Shown here in pieces: positions 62,723-64,000 of a stretch of DNA of 64,000 nt. The translations under genes and the position numbers were made by a program. The notes under the pieces were generated by a model. The model was not told the DNA's origin. It searched no databases and saw only the letters and a program-made list of their open reading frames with translations. The stretch spans positions 3,968,001-4,032,000 of the forward strand of contig NC_020520.1 in NCBI RefSeq assembly GCF_000348785.1. The letters run 5' to 3'. This stretch comes from Ilumatobacter coccineus YM16-304. Lineage in GTDB: Bacteria; Actinomycetota; Acidimicrobiia; Acidimicrobiales; Ilumatobacteraceae. Every line of letters begins with the position of its first letter. Position 1 is the stretch's first letter.

Positions 62723-62846
62723 CGCCACCGATCGACCCGCTCCCCCGGCGGCGTCGATCGCATGGGACACACCGCGTGTCCCACCCTTCGCTCGACGCGA
62801 GCTCGCTTCCTCCCCCTTCGAGCTCGCAGCGGCGAACGAGCGCAGT

Positions 62847-62869
62847 GCCCGAGGCCGATGGCCTCGGGC
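62847..62869 (-). terminator. hairpin after the LuxR-type regulator
   Basis: Perfect 10-bp arms GCCCGAGGCC/GGCCTCGGGC with a 3-nt loop, 9 bp past the stop at 62879. A smaller hairpin GGGACAC/GTGTCCC (62764-62782) lies nearer the plus-strand gene end at 62722 and may terminate that one. Confidence 0.65.
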
Positions 62870-62878
62870 GCTGTCGCG

Positions 62879-64000
62879 TCAGGCGAGCAGATCGGCGAGC
62901 CCGTCGCGGCTGTTGACGCCGAGTTTCTTGTAGACCGCGGCCAGGTGGTTGTCGACCGTGCGCGCCGACACGACGAGTTCGGCGGCGATCTCCTTGCTGG
63001 CCTTGCCGGCCGCGGCGAGCCGCGCGATCTCGATCTGACGGTCGGTCGGCATGCCGGCGGCTTCGCACACGGCGTCGTATCGCTCGGCCAACATCGGTGG
63101 CAGGCACGGGACGACGCCGTCGACGAGCGCTCTCGTCGCAAGGATGCGACGGCGCAGCATCGGTGAGTCGTCGCCCTGTTCCAGCGCCAGCTCGAACGAC
63201 GCGACGAACGCCTCCAGCGACGGCATCCGATAGCCCGCCTGTTCGAGTGAGCGGGCGGCGTTGCCCACGCGTTCGGCGTCGGCCTCCACCAGACCCGACG
63301 CGTGCTCGCTGAGCGCTCGCACCACCGGGCCGTCGTGCTCGTCGGCCCACGTCGCGAGCAGTTCGGCACAGCGTGGCGACGGCCCACGACGCACTGCTTC
63401 ACGTGCGATCCACGGCCCCCACAACACGTAGCCGGCCTCGGCGGTCGTGGCGGCGAGCTCGGCTGCGAGCTGGTCGGCCTCGGCGGACGGCGCGAGGCGG
63501 ATCTGCCCGCGTGCGCGACCGATCTTCGACGAGGCCGAATCGAGTCGCACCGCTCGACCGAGTTCGATGAGCAGTGCGTCGAGATCGCCCCGCGCGAACC
63601 CGGCGGAGCCGAAGTCGTCGACGTGGTCGCCGGCGCGCACCGCCTCGCGAGCCCGTCGTTCGGCGAGGTCGTAGTCGCCGTCGACCTGCGCCACCTGGCT
63701 GGCCAGCCCGAGCCACACGACGTGCGCGGGTCGCACCCCCGACACGTCGGCGAGGTCGAGTGCTTCGTCGACGACCGACCGGCACAGCGCGAGCTCGCCG
63801 GACAGGAACGCGCGGAGCGCGTCGGCGATCTTCAAGCGAACCCACTGATGTCGCTCGGCGCGCTGTTCGGCCAGCGCGAGCCCCGCCTCGATCGACGAAC
63901 GCGCCGCGTCGAAGGCACCCGAGAAGACCTTGCCGAACGCGTCGGCCATCAACACGGCGAGCCGCGACTCGTCGTCGTCGACCTCTGCGGCGGCCGATGC
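62879..64000 (-). CDS. LuxR-type transcriptional regulator, C-terminal part (cut by window edge)
   Basis: At least 373 residues; the frame is open to base 64000, so the N-terminus is missing. The last ~60 residues are a LuxR/GerE helix-turn-helix: IARLAAAGKASKEIAAELVV, SARTVDNHLAAVYKKLGVNS, RDGLADLLA. The preceding ~300 residues are Ala/Leu/Arg-rich helical repeats (ALRAFLSGELALCRSVVDEA, YDLAERRAREAVRAGDHVDD) of the TPR-like kind found in LAL/MalT-type regulators. Such proteins often carry an N-terminal AAA ATPase, which cannot be checked here. Targets unknown. Confidence 0.85.
   Translation of the reverse strand, partial: ASAAAEVDDDESRLAVLMADAFGKVFSGAFDAARSSIEAGLALAEQRAERHQWVRLKIADALRAFLSGELALCRSVVDEALDLADVSGVRPAHVVWLGLASQVAQVDGDYDLAERRAREAVRAGDHVDDFGSAGFARGDLDALLIELGRAVRLDSASSKIGRARGQIRLAPSAEADQLAAELAATTAEAGYVLWGPWIAREAVRRGPSPRCAELLATWADEHDGPVVRALSEHASGLVEADAERVGNAARSLEQAGYRMPSLEAFVASFELALEQGDDSPMLRRRILATRALVDGVVPCLPPMLAERYDAVCEAAGMPTDRQIEIARLAAAGKASKEIAAELVVSARTVDNHLAAVYKKLGVNSRDGLADLLA

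Overview
The window is high-GC actinobacterial chromosome. It most likely comes from Ilumatobacter (Acidimicrobiia), probably I. coccineus. The strongest pointer is the gene at 11394-12182. From memory, its product matches the halohydrin dehalogenase HheG of I. coccineus: the same Ser152-Tyr165-Arg169 triad numbering, Thr123, and a T-x4-Y-x-G nucleophile pocket. Many genes have a TANNNT -10 hexamer only 6-8 nt before the start codon, which indicates leaderless transcripts.

Layout. 1-1916: 5' part of guaA, a small membrane protein, and an AcuI/YhdH-type reductase. 1867-11356: a sugar-transfer and surface-glycoprotein cluster. It holds a GT4, an FkbM methyltransferase carrying a PqqD-like domain, a GT2-TPR enzyme co-transcribed with a Tat-exported Gly/Asn- and Thr/Pro-rich protein, an aromatic amino acid decarboxylase, a GT4-Anp1 fusion and a GT4-PqqD fusion. 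11394-13514: hheG, a NUDIX hydrolase and a small membrane protein. 13515-16014: groES-groEL with a terminator and a double CIRCE promoter. 16030-25741: a GGDEF-EAL protein, a P450, an Imm11-like protein, tRNA-Tyr, a YajQ-type protein, a Pro/Ala-rich membrane protein and acs.

25863-49868 is the most unusual part. Six very large secreted proteins are grouped there: three RCC1 double beta-propellers, two proteins with NGNYVV...GAVTWG repeats plus a HYR domain, and one ELW-x-SDGT-type propeller protein. All six end in three tandem copies of the same ~125-residue module and have no other visible anchor. A divergent single copy ends the Tat-exported protein at 61250-62722. Two families of perfect or near-perfect palindromes punctuate the gene ends. 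A MidA-type methyltransferase and a small basic protein are interspersed.

50008-61041 is one minus-strand respiratory complex I operon, nuoABCDHIJKLMN. It lacks nuoEFG: nuoD overlaps nuoH directly. The window ends with the Tat-exported repeat protein and the C-terminal part of a LuxR-type regulator.

Interpretation. The region combines housekeeping genes with what looks like a surface-display apparatus: a family of exported propeller proteins sharing one C-terminal module, and a separate glycosylation cluster with its own likely acceptor protein. Functional links are inference. Domain calls come from reading motifs, without database searches.
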